Source: Campylobacteraceae bacterium
GTDB lineage: Bacteria > Campylobacterota > Campylobacteria > Campylobacterales > Sulfurovaceae
Assembly (NCBI GenBank): GCA_027024155.1
Contig: JALVTE010000121.1
Span: forward strand, 102,313 to 166,312
DNA: 64,000 bases
Reading direction: 5' to 3'
Shown here: piece by piece, positions 20,862 to 31,024 of the stretch
How positions within the stretch are numbered: position 1 is the first letter of the stretch
How the letters are laid out: every line of letters begins with the position of its first letter
Notes under the pieces: generated by a model
The model's database searches: none
Seen by the model: the letters and a program-made list of their open reading frames with translations, nothing else
Told to the model about the DNA's origin: nothing
Translations under genes and position numbers: made by a program

Positions 20862-21752
20862 ATGAAAAAAAAGATAATAGCTTCTTTACTACTTGGTTCA
20901 TTTGCACTTTTAAGTGCAAATAGCTTTAGTACACAAGCTGATAAAGATAGAAAAGCACTACAAGCATATTTCGAAAAGAAATTTGCAGATAGAAAAAATG
21001 CTTCTACATATTTTCCTTACTCAACAAAAGATGAGTTAGATAACAATTTCAAATGGGGCATTAAAGGTGATGAATTTAGATTAGGTTCATATGCTTTTGA
21101 TAAAGGTGGAAGAGCTCAACATGATGAAATGATGGATATGCCACCATTTGAAGATAATATAGATAACGGTAAAGAACTTTACGAAAAAACTCCTGGAATG
21201 AAAAAGTGTTTTCCTAATCCGGCAATAGCTGGTGATTATCCAAAGTTTGTAAAGGGTAAAGGTGTTGTTACTATTAGTGATGCTATTGTCTCTTGTGCAA
21301 AAGATAATAAGCAAAAAGGGTGGAAACTCACAAAAGGTAAAACAGCAGATTTAGAGGCTTATTTTGCAAATGCTTCTAAAGAGAAAGGTAAAAAAATCAA
21401 TGTTGTTATTAACTCTAAAGAGGCAGCAGCAGCATATGAGAGAGGTAAAAAAGAGTATTATACTCAAAGAGGTTATTTAGAACTTTCATGTGCAACTTGC
21501 CATGTTCAGGGTGCTGGACAGAGAGTTAGAAATGACATACTCTCTCCTTTATTTGGTCATACAACTCATTTCCCTGTATATAGACTTAAGTGGCAAGGTT
21601 TAGGTACACTAGAGCGTCGTATCAAGGGTTGTAATAAAAACCAGGGTGAAACACCACATAAGCCAGGTAGTACTTGGACTAAAGAGTTGATCTACTTTAT
21701 GGGTTATATGTCAAATGGACTACCAGTTGATGGTCCAGATATCAGAAAGTAA
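20862..21752 (+). CDS. soxA: Cytochrome c SoxA
   Basis: Signal peptide, haem motif CATCH, FPVYRLKWQGLGTLERRIKGCN. Confidence 0.94.
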   Translation: MKKKIIASLLLGSFALLSANSFSTQADKDRKALQAYFEKKFADRKNASTYFPYSTKDELDNNFKWGIKGDEFRLGSYAFDKGGRAQHDEMMDMPPFEDNIDNGKELYEKTPGMKKCFPNPAIAGDYPKFVKGKGVVTISDAIVSCAKDNKQKGWKLTKGKTADLEAYFANASKEKGKKINVVINSKEAAAAYERGKKEYYTQRGYLELSCATCHVQGAGQRVRNDILSPLFGHTTHFPVYRLKWQGLGTLERRIKGCNKNQGETPHKPGSTWTKELIYFMGYMSNGLPVDGPDIRK

Positions 21753-21763
21753 AGGGGCTGAAT

Positions 21764-22180
21764 ATGAAAAAGATATTATTAGCATCAGTTTTGGGTCTTT
21801 CAATAGCCTCTGCTGGTTTAGTTGAAGATGCAGCAAAGTTAGATGTAAAAAAAGTTTGTGATGTAAAAGCAAATGGTGCTGCTAAAGTTTTAGCAGTTGC
21901 TAAAAAGTTTAACCCAGAAGCAATAAAGTTAGGTGTTGAGTTTAAAAGACTTGGCATTAGAAACAAACTTTATGTAAAAGCTGTAGAAGAGGCTATCAAA
22001 GCTAAAAAGAAAGAAGTTGTAATCAAATATACTGTGAAAAAGAAGGATAAAGTTAAAAAATTTCCTTTAGATTATGCAGCTTGGAGAACTTGTACTTTTG
22101 CAGTTAGAGCACTACAGTTACATAAAGAAGCGGATAAGACATGGCGTTTAGCTGTGCCAGGCGATGGTTATAAATTTTAA
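21764..22180 (+). CDS. Small exported protein inside the sox operon, function unknown
   Basis: Signal peptide MKKILLASVLGLSIASA, 138 aa, Lys-rich, two mature-part cysteines; 11 bp after soxA and 9 bp before soxB. Confidence 0.85.
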   Translation: MKKILLASVLGLSIASAGLVEDAAKLDVKKVCDVKANGAAKVLAVAKKFNPEAIKLGVEFKRLGIRNKLYVKAVEEAIKAKKKEVVIKYTVKKKDKVKKFPLDYAAWRTCTFAVRALQLHKEADKTWRLAVPGDGYKF

Positions 22181-22189
22181 AGGAAAAAA

Positions 22190-23956
22190 ATGAGTGGATT
22201 AGGTAGAAGAGAATTTATGTATATGATGGCTGCTTTAGGTAGTACGCCTATTTTCGCTAATTCTCACATGAGATTATCTCCAGAAGGCGGTATAAAAGAT
22301 TATTATAAACTTAAGCCATTTGGAAATGCAAGAATTTTACATATGACAGATAGTCATGCACAGTTAATGCCAGTTTACTTTAGAGAACCAAGTGTAAATA
22401 TTGGTCTATTTGGTAATAAAAATGTACCACCACATGTTGTTGGTAAATATTTTTTAGACTATTTCCATATTAAAAATAATGATAGATTAACTTATGCATT
22501 TACATGTGTAGATTTTGAAAAACATGCTAAAGCAATAGGTAGAGTAGGTGGTTTTGCACACTTAAAAACTATTGTTGATCATTTACGAGGAGAGTTTGGT
22601 AAAGATAAGACTCTATTCTTAGATGGTGGAGATACATGGCAAGGTAGCTGGACTGCTTTACAAACTCGTGGTAAAGATATGGTAGGTGCAATGAACCTTT
22701 TAGGTGTAGATGTGTGTACCGGACACTGGGAGTTTACATATACAGAAAAAGAGATTCTGGATAATATTAAGCATTTAAATGCAGACTTTATTGCACAAAA
22801 TGTTTTTGTAAAAGAAGATGCACTAATGGATGGCTCTCCAGCATATGATGAAGATAGTGGAAGACTATTTAAGCCATATGTTATGAAAAAACTAGGCAAA
22901 GCAAATGTTGCTGTAATTGGACAAGCATTCCCATATACAACTATTGCAAACCCTAAGAGATTTATTCCAGATTGGACATTTGGTATTAAAGCTGATGATA
23001 TGCAAACTCTTGTTGATCAAATCAAGAAAAAAGAGAAGCCAGATGCAATTATTGTTATCTCTCATAACGGTTATGATGTTGATAAGAAGATGGCACAAGT
23101 TGTTAGTGGTATCGACTTTATCATGGGAGGACACACTCACGATGGCGTTCCAGAAGCAGTACCTGTTAAAAACAAAGGTGGGGTAACTCACGTATGTAAC
23201 GCAGGTAGTAATGGTAAGTTTTTAAATGTACTAGACTTAGATATTAAAGATGGTAAAATTGCTGACTTTAAATTTACGCTACTTCCAATTTTTCCAGATG
23301 TAGTGCCAGAAGATAAAGAGATGAAAGCATACATCGAGAAGGTAAGAGCTCCGTACAAAAAAGATTTAGAAAGAGTAATTGCTACAACTGATGTAACACT
23401 ATTTAGAAGAGGTAACTTTAACGGAAGTTTTGACCAAATTATTTGTGATGCACTTCGCCATGTTAAAGGTGCTGATGTTTCTCTATCTCCAGGATTTAGA
23501 TGGGGTACAACCGTAATGGCTGGTGATAAGATTACATTTGATGATTTAGCAACACAAACTGCTATGACTTACCCAGAGACTTATGTAAAAGAGATTAAAG
23601 GTAAGAATATCAAAGATATCTTAGAAGATGTTGCAGATAACCTATTTAACCCAGACCCATTCTATCAGCAGGGTGGAGATATGGTTAGAACTGGTGGTTT
23701 ATCTTATACTATTGACCCAACTCAAAAGATTGGTAAGAGAATTAGTAATATTAGAATGCAAGATGGTAAACCACTTGATGCTAGTAAAAGCTATAAAGTT
23801 GCTGGTTGGTCAACTGTTAATTCTAAAGCTCCAGGTGAGCCTGTATGGGAAACAGTTGAGAATTACCTTAAAAATGTTAAACACATTAAAGACCTTAAAG
23901 TTGATACTCCAGAAATTATTGGACTTAAAAATAATAAAGGTATCGTTCAGTGCTAA
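22190..23956 (+). CDS. soxB: SoxB thiosulfohydrolase (5'-nucleotidase-like dimanganese family)
   Basis: Tat leader LGRREFMY; LHMTDSHAQL, DGGDTWQGS, GGHTHDG, sox context. Confidence 0.96.
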   Translation: MSGLGRREFMYMMAALGSTPIFANSHMRLSPEGGIKDYYKLKPFGNARILHMTDSHAQLMPVYFREPSVNIGLFGNKNVPPHVVGKYFLDYFHIKNNDRLTYAFTCVDFEKHAKAIGRVGGFAHLKTIVDHLRGEFGKDKTLFLDGGDTWQGSWTALQTRGKDMVGAMNLLGVDVCTGHWEFTYTEKEILDNIKHLNADFIAQNVFVKEDALMDGSPAYDEDSGRLFKPYVMKKLGKANVAVIGQAFPYTTIANPKRFIPDWTFGIKADDMQTLVDQIKKKEKPDAIIVISHNGYDVDKKMAQVVSGIDFIMGGHTHDGVPEAVPVKNKGGVTHVCNAGSNGKFLNVLDLDIKDGKIADFKFTLLPIFPDVVPEDKEMKAYIEKVRAPYKKDLERVIATTDVTLFRRGNFNGSFDQIICDALRHVKGADVSLSPGFRWGTTVMAGDKITFDDLATQTAMTYPETYVKEIKGKNIKDILEDVADNLFNPDPFYQQGGDMVRTGGLSYTIDPTQKIGKRISNIRMQDGKPLDASKSYKVAGWSTVNSKAPGEPVWETVENYLKNVKHIKDLKVDTPEIIGLKNNKGIVQC

Positions 23957-23989
23957 GAGCTTAGGCTCTTGGTAGATGGCGATGGTATA

Positions 23990-24045
23990 GGGTCAGACGT
24001 TGAATATACACTTTTTGTAAAAAGTGTATATTCAACGTCTGACCC
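23990..24045. repeat. Perfect 27-bp inverted repeat with 2-nt spacer downstream of soxB
   Basis: GGGTCAGACGTTGAATATACACTTTTT-GT-AAAAAGTGTATATTCAACGTCTGACCC. Confidence 0.95.
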
Positions 24046-24114
24046 CTGCTGGGAAGTAAGATTTATTATATAAATATATGTTTATATTGTAAATTTTATT
24101 TAGGAGATATTTAG

Positions 24115-24576
24115 TTGATATTAGGTAAAACATTAAACTTATATATTGCACCTACAGGAACAAGTGGCATAAGAGAATCTCGAGATAGTATAGAGTTAAA
24201 AGAGAATTTTGGTGTTATTGATGATAAGTTTGCAGGTAATCCAAAAAAGATACATAGAAGTGTAATGATTGTAGGCACAAAAGCATATACAATGGCAAAA
24301 GAAGCCGGTATTGAAATGCCAGAAGTTGCACTTGGTGAAAATATATTGTTAGATTTTGACCCACATACTTTAGATATTGGAGCAAAATTAGCAATAGGCG
24401 AAGCTATTTTAGAGATAACAACTGCTTGTACACTCTGTAGTCACTTGAAACAGTATCACAAAGATTTACCTAAATTGATAGTTAAACACCGTGGAATATA
24501 TTGTAGAGTTCTTAAAAGTGGTATAATAAATAAAGGCGACAGTGCCACTCTTCTAAAACAAAAGGATATTGCATGA
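24115..24576 (+). CDS. MOSC-domain protein
   Basis: GNPKKIHRSVMIVG, LGENILLDFD..., TTACTLC, HRGIYCRVLKSGII; TTG start. Confidence 0.75.
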   Translation: MILGKTLNLYIAPTGTSGIRESRDSIELKENFGVIDDKFAGNPKKIHRSVMIVGTKAYTMAKEAGIEMPEVALGENILLDFDPHTLDIGAKLAIGEAILEITTACTLCSHLKQYHKDLPKLIVKHRGIYCRVLKSGIINKGDSATLLKQKDIA

Positions 24577-25013
24577 GACGACTCTTTTTGCTTCTACTAA
24601 TAAGCCCATTTTTACTCTTTGGAAAATATAATTTTAAAGACCCAAAACCAAGTTTTGATAATCCAAGAAAAATTATTATGAAACTTAACAATAAAGATAT
24701 TCACTACGCAAATCACTTATTAGGGACTATATATAATATTTTAAAAGAGTATCCAGATGAAGGGCTTAAAGTTGTTGTAATAGCTTACGGTCCAGGTATG
24801 AGAGTACTTAAAAAAGATTATGATAAAAATACCCTAAAGAGAATTCGCTCGCTAATGGAGTATGATGTAGAGTTTATAGGCTGTATTAATACTATGCAAA
24901 CAATGGGTTGGAAAAAGAAAGATTTTATTGATGATATAACATTTGTTCAAGCTGGCATTGTGGAGGTAATAGAAAGACAAGCACACGGTTATATAGATGC
25001 TACACCTTATTAG
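24573..25013 (+). CDS. Exported DsrE-family protein
   Basis: Signal peptide then DsrE-like fold signatures (KVVVIAYGPGMRVL, CINTM, VQAGIVEVIERQAHGY). Confidence 0.75.
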   Translation: MRRLFLLLLISPFLLFGKYNFKDPKPSFDNPRKIIMKLNNKDIHYANHLLGTIYNILKEYPDEGLKVVVIAYGPGMRVLKKDYDKNTLKRIRSLMEYDVEFIGCINTMQTMGWKKKDFIDDITFVQAGIVEVIERQAHGYIDATPY

Positions 25014-25149
25014 ACTTATTCAATAACTGAAGTTAATACTTTTAATTTTTTTATTATAAAAATACTCTATATTATATTGTCATTTTATAATAGCTTAATC
25101 ACAATTACTTGTTATAATGTAGGAATATTATCTATCCAAAGGCAATTTT

Positions 25150-28100
25150 ATGATTAAGCGATATATTATACTATTAATACTATTTTTTACAATAACTAGT
25201 AGTGCTGCTATTAAGAGTCTACATATAGAGAAAACTTATACAAGAAGTAACACTAACGATGTATCTATTTGTGCCAAAGTAGATAGATATTTTAATGCTA
25301 CAAATTCTGAACTTGCAAAGCCTTATATTAAAATTCTACCTATGCAGTACTTTAAAGTTAGACTCTCTTATGATGAAATTTGTATTAAGGGTTTAAAACC
25401 ACAAACTGAGTATACTATAACAATAGATAAATCTATACCTTTAGGTAAAATTGGATTAGATAAAACATATACCTTTACTAAAAAAACAGGTGACTTAGAG
25501 CCTAGTTTCTCTTTTAAGGGTGGTGGATATATTTTGCCTGCAAAAGGTGATATTGCAATTCCTATAGAGACTACAAATGTTAAAAAGTTAGAGGTAAGTT
25601 TATATAGAATAAACCGAAACAATTTAATTGGTGCAGTTAATAGATATGGTTTAATTAAAGAGATAGCCAGTTATAAGTTAGAAGATATTAAAAACCAAAA
25701 TGGTTACTTTTTATGGAAAAAATTACTACCGATTAGAAACTATAAAGAGAATATCGCTAAAGTAACAGCTATTCCAGTAGGTAAATATATAAAAAAGCTT
25801 GACGCTGGGGTTTATATATTAGCTGCGACTACTATCAATTCTGATGGTACAGTTAATGAGTGGAATAGTGTTACTCAATGGTTTATGGTTTCAGATATTG
25901 GCTTATTTACTATGCAGGGCGATAAGGGAATGCATATATATGCAAAACATTTATCAAATGCTAGTAAATATAGTGGTGTAAAGCTTGAGTTAGTATCTAA
26001 AAATAATGAAGTTTTAGCTAAGAGTATTACAAAAGATGGCTACGCATTTTTTAAATCGGCACTCTTAAATGGCGAATTAGGTCTTGCACCTAAGGCGATA
26101 TATGCATATGGAGAGAATGGTGATTTTACAGTTTTAAATCTTTCTCAATCTCCGCTAGATTTAACCGATAGAGGTGTAGCAGGAAGAGAGCCTCCAAAGG
26201 GTTACGATGGCTTTATATTTAGCAATAGAGGAATTTTTAAACCAGGAGAGAGAGTTGCTTATAACCTATTGGTTAGAGATAGCTATGGCAAAGTAGCTAA
26301 AGATTTAAAGCTTATTATTAAAATATGGGATTCGAGGGGTGTAGCGTTAGAGAGTAAAACTGTTACAACTGATGAATTGGGTTATATAGGTGGTGAATTT
26401 AAAATACCAAAAAGTGGAGAGACTGGAAGATATATAATTTCTGCATATGCAGGTAATGAAAATGAAATAGCAAATTTAAACTTTCTTGTAGAAGATTTTG
26501 TACCTCCAAAAATAGAAGTTATTATAAAAGATAAGCCAAAAGAGCTCAAGCCAAATAGTAACAATTTAGTAAAAGCTGTTGCAAAGTATTTAACTGGTGA
26601 TAGTATGCCAATGCCTAGTGGAGATTTTAAAGTAATACTGCATGCCAGCAAGACTCCATTTAAAGAGTTTAAAGGATACCAATTTGGTAGAGTAGAAGAT
26701 ACATTTAGCAATGATTACGCTTTAGAAGATAGTTTCACTGGTGATAAAAATGGCACAATAGAGTTGCCTCTAAAGCTAAAAACTCCTGCTAAGACAACTT
26801 TGCCAGTTAGTGCATATGTTAAGATTTCGGTTAATGAGCCTGGTGGGCGCCCTGTAGAGAATGGATTTAATATATTCTATAACGATAAATATGGCTATAT
26901 TGGTATAAAGCCGAACTTTAAGTATGATGCTGTAGATTTAAATTTGAAGCCTAGTTTTAATGTTGTTTATGTAAAAAATAGCAAAGCGGTTAGTGCTAAA
27001 GTTCACTATAGAGTTGTAGAGGAGGAGCGAGAGTGGAATTGGAGCTACAATAACGAAGATGATACTTGGGATTACTATGTAACGTACAATGATAGTTACG
27101 AAGTTAGCAAAGGCGATTTAAACTTGCAAGCACACCCAACACCTTTAACTATAGATAAGCTCGATTGGGGTAGTTACCGCATAGAGATTAGCGACGATAG
27201 AGGCATAGTAAGTAGTTATCGATTTAGTGTAGGGTACGAAGAGTTATCTAGCAAAGCTTCGCCAGATAGATTACCTATTGCTATTAACAAAAAAGTTTAT
27301 AAGCCAAATGATACACTAAAAGTTAATATTACACCAAAGTTTAGCGGTCCGTTAATTGTGAATATTGCAAACAATAGGATTATTGAGTCAAGAGAGTTGC
27401 AAGCAAAAGAGGGTGTGCCATTAAAGGTAGAGTTTAAAATTAAGCCAGAGTGGGGTAGTAGCGTATATGTATTAGCAAGTGAATTTAGAGCCCAAGATAA
27501 AAAGAGAGGGGCAAGCCGTGCTATAGGTGTTGCACATATTGCGGTTCATGACGCTAGTAAATATATAGAGCTTAAAGTTAATACTCCTAAAAAGATAGAG
27601 TCTAACTCTAAATTAAAAGTTACTTTAAATGCCACTAATTTAAAAGATAAAGCTTATGCAGTAGTTGCAGTGGTTGATAAAGGGGTTTTAAATATGACCA
27701 AATATAAAACTCCTAATCCTGCAAAATATTTTTGGGGTCAGAAGAAGTTAGGCATTATGATAAGAGATGTCTATTCTGATTTAATCAAAGTAACAGGTGA
27801 GCATGGCGAGTTTGAAGTTGGTGCAGATGGGGAATTACAAGATAACTTAAACGAAGATGTAACAACTAATAAAAGAGAAGTAGTAGCTTTAATTAGTAAG
27901 CCGTTAATGTTTAGAGATGGTAAAGCTGTGGCAGAGTTTGATATTCCTTCTTTTCAAGGTAGCTTAAAAGTTATGGCTGTTGCTTGGGGTAAAAAAGGTG
28001 TTGGCAGTAGCGATAGTGTAACTATTGTTAAAGACCCAATCTCGCTAGAGGCTTATATGCCACGCTTTTTAGCAAATGGTGATAGTGCCAATATTATGCT

Positions 28101-30456
28101 AAGTGCTAAGTTTGATAACGAAGTTATAAAGCCAGGTAAATATATTTTAAAAGTAGATACAAGCGGTGGTGTTAAAGCTGAGGAAAATAGTATAGAGTTT
28201 AATTACGATGGTAAGAGTAGCTTCTTAAAAGCAGTACCAATAAAGGCGATTAAACTAGAAGATGGGAATATAACATTAAGTGTTTATAAAAATGGTAAAA
28301 GATTGGCAAGTCGAGAGTTTGGCTTGGCGGTTAGAAGCCCTTATCCACAGACATTTGCACGTCGTGTTAAGATATTAGATAAGGGAGCAAGTTTAGATGC
28401 CAAAAGTTTAATATCTAAAGAGAATTGGCAAAATATTAGCAAGCTTAGATTAACAGTGTCAGCTTCGCCTTTAATTGATAAAAAATCTATAGAGAATGAG
28501 CTAACAAGTTATTGTTGTAGATGTGCTGAACAGACAACTAGCAGGGCATTTCCTTATGTTAATGCTAAAGATGAGTTTAGCAAAGAGAGGGTAAATAGTG
28601 CAATCGAGCGTCTACTTAATCTACAAAAAATAGATGGCTCATTTGGGCTTTGGTATGAGAGTAAGGCTTCAACTTGGGTTAGTGCCTATGTGCTAGATTT
28701 TTTAACAAGAGCAAAAGCTAATGGCTACAATATTCCGGATAAAAATATAAACGAAGGTTTAAAGTGGCTACAAAATAGCCTATATAAATGGAGTAATAAA
28801 CAAGAAAAACAAGAGGCAGATGCTTACGCACTATATGTTTTAGCAAGAAATGGTAAAGTATTGATAAGCGATATAATGCATCATGTAAATGACAAACACT
28901 CTCTTATAAAATCGGGCTTTGCTTGGGGGCATTTAGCAACTGCGCTAGCAATAGTTGGCGAGAATAAAAAAGCAAAAGAGATATTTAAACTCGCACAAAA
29001 AAGCTTAGGTGTTTCTGGTAGCTACTCTAATTATGGAGGAGTTTTAAGAGATAAAGCTGCACTTGTTGTTTTAGCAAAAGAGGCGAAGTTTGATAATATA
29101 GCACAATCTCTATATGCAGATTTAGCCTTAGATTTAAAAGATAAAAAATACTTAAGTACACAAGAGATGAGCCAAATTTTAAGAGCTGTTAATGTAATGC
29201 AGATTAGACCAAGTAAATTAAATATAGTAGTAAACAGTAAGCCATACAACTCTGCTAAAAACTTTGTAATAGAGGCTAACTCTTTAGATAAAATACCAAC
29301 TATTACAAACAGCGGTAAAGAGAGTATTTGGTACAACTTAAGCTTTATAGGTACACCTACACCAAAGAGTTATAATCAAGCTTATAATAAAGGCTTTAGT
29401 ATTTATAAAACTATCTATTCTATAGATGGTAAAATATTAGAACCTACTCAAATTGCCAAAAATAGACGAGTTGTTGTTGTAATTAGTGGAAAGGTGGAAG
29501 ATAGTGCCATAAATAGACCGCTAGTTATAGATTTCTTGCCATCAGGTTTTGAGCTAGAGAATCCAGATATTAGTGGTGTAGATGAATTATCTGCATTAAA
29601 GTGGCTAAAAGATAGAAGTGCCCTAGAGCATGCAGCTTATAGAGACGACAGATACGCAGCCGCAATTAAGCTAGAGGGTAAAACAGAGTTTAAAGTTGCA
29701 TACATAGCAAGAGCTGTAACGCTAGGTAAATTTGCTTATCCACCAGCACTAATAGAGGATATGTATAAACCAAGATATAGAGCATTTAGTCAATTTAGTC
29801 CAAGAGCTTTAGAGATAAAAAATGCTAGTGATATAACAGTTGCTCCATCAAAAAGTGAGAATAATGCAACTGAAAATAATACAATAGAGTCTACTAATAA
29901 GCTCTCAAGTAGCGACTATACTGCTCTTATGAGTCATGGTGTTGGAGATTTAAATAGATACAGTGTGGTTGATTTAAACAGGCTAAGAAATGGAATTTTT
30001 GCACAAGCTGGGTTAGATTTTTCAAAAACTAACCCAGCTCTATATAAACTATTTAGTAAATTTGATTGGTACAAGCCAAGCATAAGTAGTGGCAGTGTTG
30101 CATATGCAAAGCTAACTCCATTACAAAAGAAAAATGTGCTAGCACTGCTAAACGAAGAGAAAAAGCGATGTGGGGGTAGTTTAACGCTGTCTGATTTCTA
30201 TAGAGTAAAGGTGCGCCAATTAAGTGAAGATGACTTAAAAAAGTATAGCAAAGAGGATTTAAGAGTACTTAGAAACTCTTTAATTGCAAGATATGGCTTA
30301 ACCTTTAAAGATGAAAAATTAAGAAAAATATACTCTAATATGCCTTGGTATAAACCCAACCCAAATATAACAGCAAGCGAAATTATAGACAAGCAGATGA
30401 GCGATTTAGAGAGAGCAAATATTCAGACAATATTAAGAGTTGAGCAGAAGAGGTAA
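25150..30456 (+). CDS. Bacterial alpha-2-macroglobulin with two C-terminal YARHG-like modules
   Basis: MG domains, thioester motif CAEQ in YCCRCAEQTTSRAFPY, toroid region; C-terminal LNRLRNGIFAQAGLDF..WYKPS and LRVLRNSLIARYGLTF..WYKPN. Confidence 0.9.
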   Translation: MIKRYIILLILFFTITSSAAIKSLHIEKTYTRSNTNDVSICAKVDRYFNATNSELAKPYIKILPMQYFKVRLSYDEICIKGLKPQTEYTITIDKSIPLGKIGLDKTYTFTKKTGDLEPSFSFKGGGYILPAKGDIAIPIETTNVKKLEVSLYRINRNNLIGAVNRYGLIKEIASYKLEDIKNQNGYFLWKKLLPIRNYKENIAKVTAIPVGKYIKKLDAGVYILAATTINSDGTVNEWNSVTQWFMVSDIGLFTMQGDKGMHIYAKHLSNASKYSGVKLELVSKNNEVLAKSITKDGYAFFKSALLNGELGLAPKAIYAYGENGDFTVLNLSQSPLDLTDRGVAGREPPKGYDGFIFSNRGIFKPGERVAYNLLVRDSYGKVAKDLKLIIKIWDSRGVALESKTVTTDELGYIGGEFKIPKSGETGRYIISAYAGNENEIANLNFLVEDFVPPKIEVIIKDKPKELKPNSNNLVKAVAKYLTGDSMPMPSGDFKVILHASKTPFKEFKGYQFGRVEDTFSNDYALEDSFTGDKNGTIELPLKLKTPAKTTLPVSAYVKISVNEPGGRPVENGFNIFYNDKYGYIGIKPNFKYDAVDLNLKPSFNVVYVKNSKAVSAKVHYRVVEEEREWNWSYNNEDDTWDYYVTYNDSYEVSKGDLNLQAHPTPLTIDKLDWGSYRIEISDDRGIVSSYRFSVGYEELSSKASPDRLPIAINKKVYKPNDTLKVNITPKFSGPLIVNIANNRIIESRELQAKEGVPLKVEFKIKPEWGSSVYVLASEFRAQDKKRGASRAIGVAHIAVHDASKYIELKVNTPKKIESNSKLKVTLNATNLKDKAYAVVAVVDKGVLNMTKYKTPNPAKYFWGQKKLGIMIRDVYSDLIKVTGEHGEFEVGADGELQDNLNEDVTTNKREVVALISKPLMFRDGKAVAEFDIPSFQGSLKVMAVAWGKKGVGSSDSVTIVKDPISLEAYMPRFLANGDSANIMLSAKFDNEVIKPGKYILKVDTSGGVKAEENSIEFNYDGKSSFLKAVPIKAIKLEDGNITLSVYKNGKRLASREFGLAVRSPYPQTFARRVKILDKGASLDAKSLISKENWQNISKLRLTVSASPLIDKKSIENELTSYCCRCAEQTTSRAFPYVNAKDEFSKERVNSAIERLLNLQKIDGSFGLWYESKASTWVSAYVLDFLTRAKANGYNIPDKNINEGLKWLQNSLYKWSNKQEKQEADAYALYVLARNGKVLISDIMHHVNDKHSLIKSGFAWGHLATALAIVGENKKAKEIFKLAQKSLGVSGSYSNYGGVLRDKAALVVLAKEAKFDNIAQSLYADLALDLKDKKYLSTQEMSQILRAVNVMQIRPSKLNIVVNSKPYNSAKNFVIEANSLDKIPTITNSGKESIWYNLSFIGTPTPKSYNQAYNKGFSIYKTIYSIDGKILEPTQIAKNRRVVVVISGKVEDSAINRPLVIDFLPSGFELENPDISGVDELSALKWLKDRSALEHAAYRDDRYAAAIKLEGKTEFKVAYIARAVTLGKFAYPPALIEDMYKPRYRAFSQFSPRALEIKNASDITVAPSKSENNATENNTIESTNKLSSSDYTALMSHGVGDLNRYSVVDLNRLRNGIFAQAGLDFSKTNPALYKLFSKFDWYKPSISSGSVAYAKLTPLQKKNVLALLNEEKKRCGGSLTLSDFYRVKVRQLSEDDLKKYSKEDLRVLRNSLIARYGLTFKDEKLRKIYSNMPWYKPNPNITASEIIDKQMSDLERANIQTILRVEQKR

Positions 30457-30491
30457 AGTTCTGCTTTTTTTAGAATTAAGTAGAGTAAAAA

Positions 30492-30968
30492 CTATATAGC
30501 TCTATCTACTTTTTTAACTTCTTTACCGATTCGTTTAAAACAACTTTTATCTCCTATGTTATTGAGAGTTGTTATATTTGTACCTCCCCATTTAATTATT
30601 ATTGGTGTACTTGCAGTTTTAACTGTTTTAACTCTTACACCAGCTCCTCCACAATCGGCAGTTGCAATTTGGGAGTTGTTTTTTCTATACATTGAGTAAG
30701 TCTCTATCGCCACGACAGAGCCATTTGCTTTTAGGTTTATATCGTTCATTTGCCAGCTATATTGTGAAGATGATTTACAAGTACTATTTAGTGGTAAGTA
30801 TGTTGCTTTTAGTATATTTCTGCTTACTCTTTGCAGACATACAGTACCTTCGTTAGAGAGTATTTTATATTTACTGTTGTCTGTTTTTTTATGCTTTAGT
30901 GATAAATTATTTATAGAACAACTTGTTAGTAAAACAGCGATTATTGTTATAAAATATATCTTTTTCAT
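30492..30968 (-). CDS. Hypothetical lipoprotein
   Basis: Lipobox LLTSC; no family recognised. Confidence 0.6.
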   Translation of the reverse strand: MKKIYFITIIAVLLTSCSINNLSLKHKKTDNSKYKILSNEGTVCLQRVSRNILKATYLPLNSTCKSSSQYSWQMNDINLKANGSVVAIETYSMYRKNNSQIATADCGGAGVRVKTVKTASTPIIIKWGGTNITTLNNIGDKSCFKRIGKEVKKVDRAI

Positions 30969-31024
30969 TAGCGTCCTTTGGTGAAATTATGTATAATTAT
31001 AGCAAATTTATAGGAGATTTTAAA

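Noticed and set aside
22579-23191. Minus-strand ORFs within soxB
   Set aside because: Antisense shadows of a strongly supported CDS
23628-23975. 115-aa ORF inside soxB
   Set aside because: Out-of-frame shadow ORF with low-complexity Leu/Val/Lys composition
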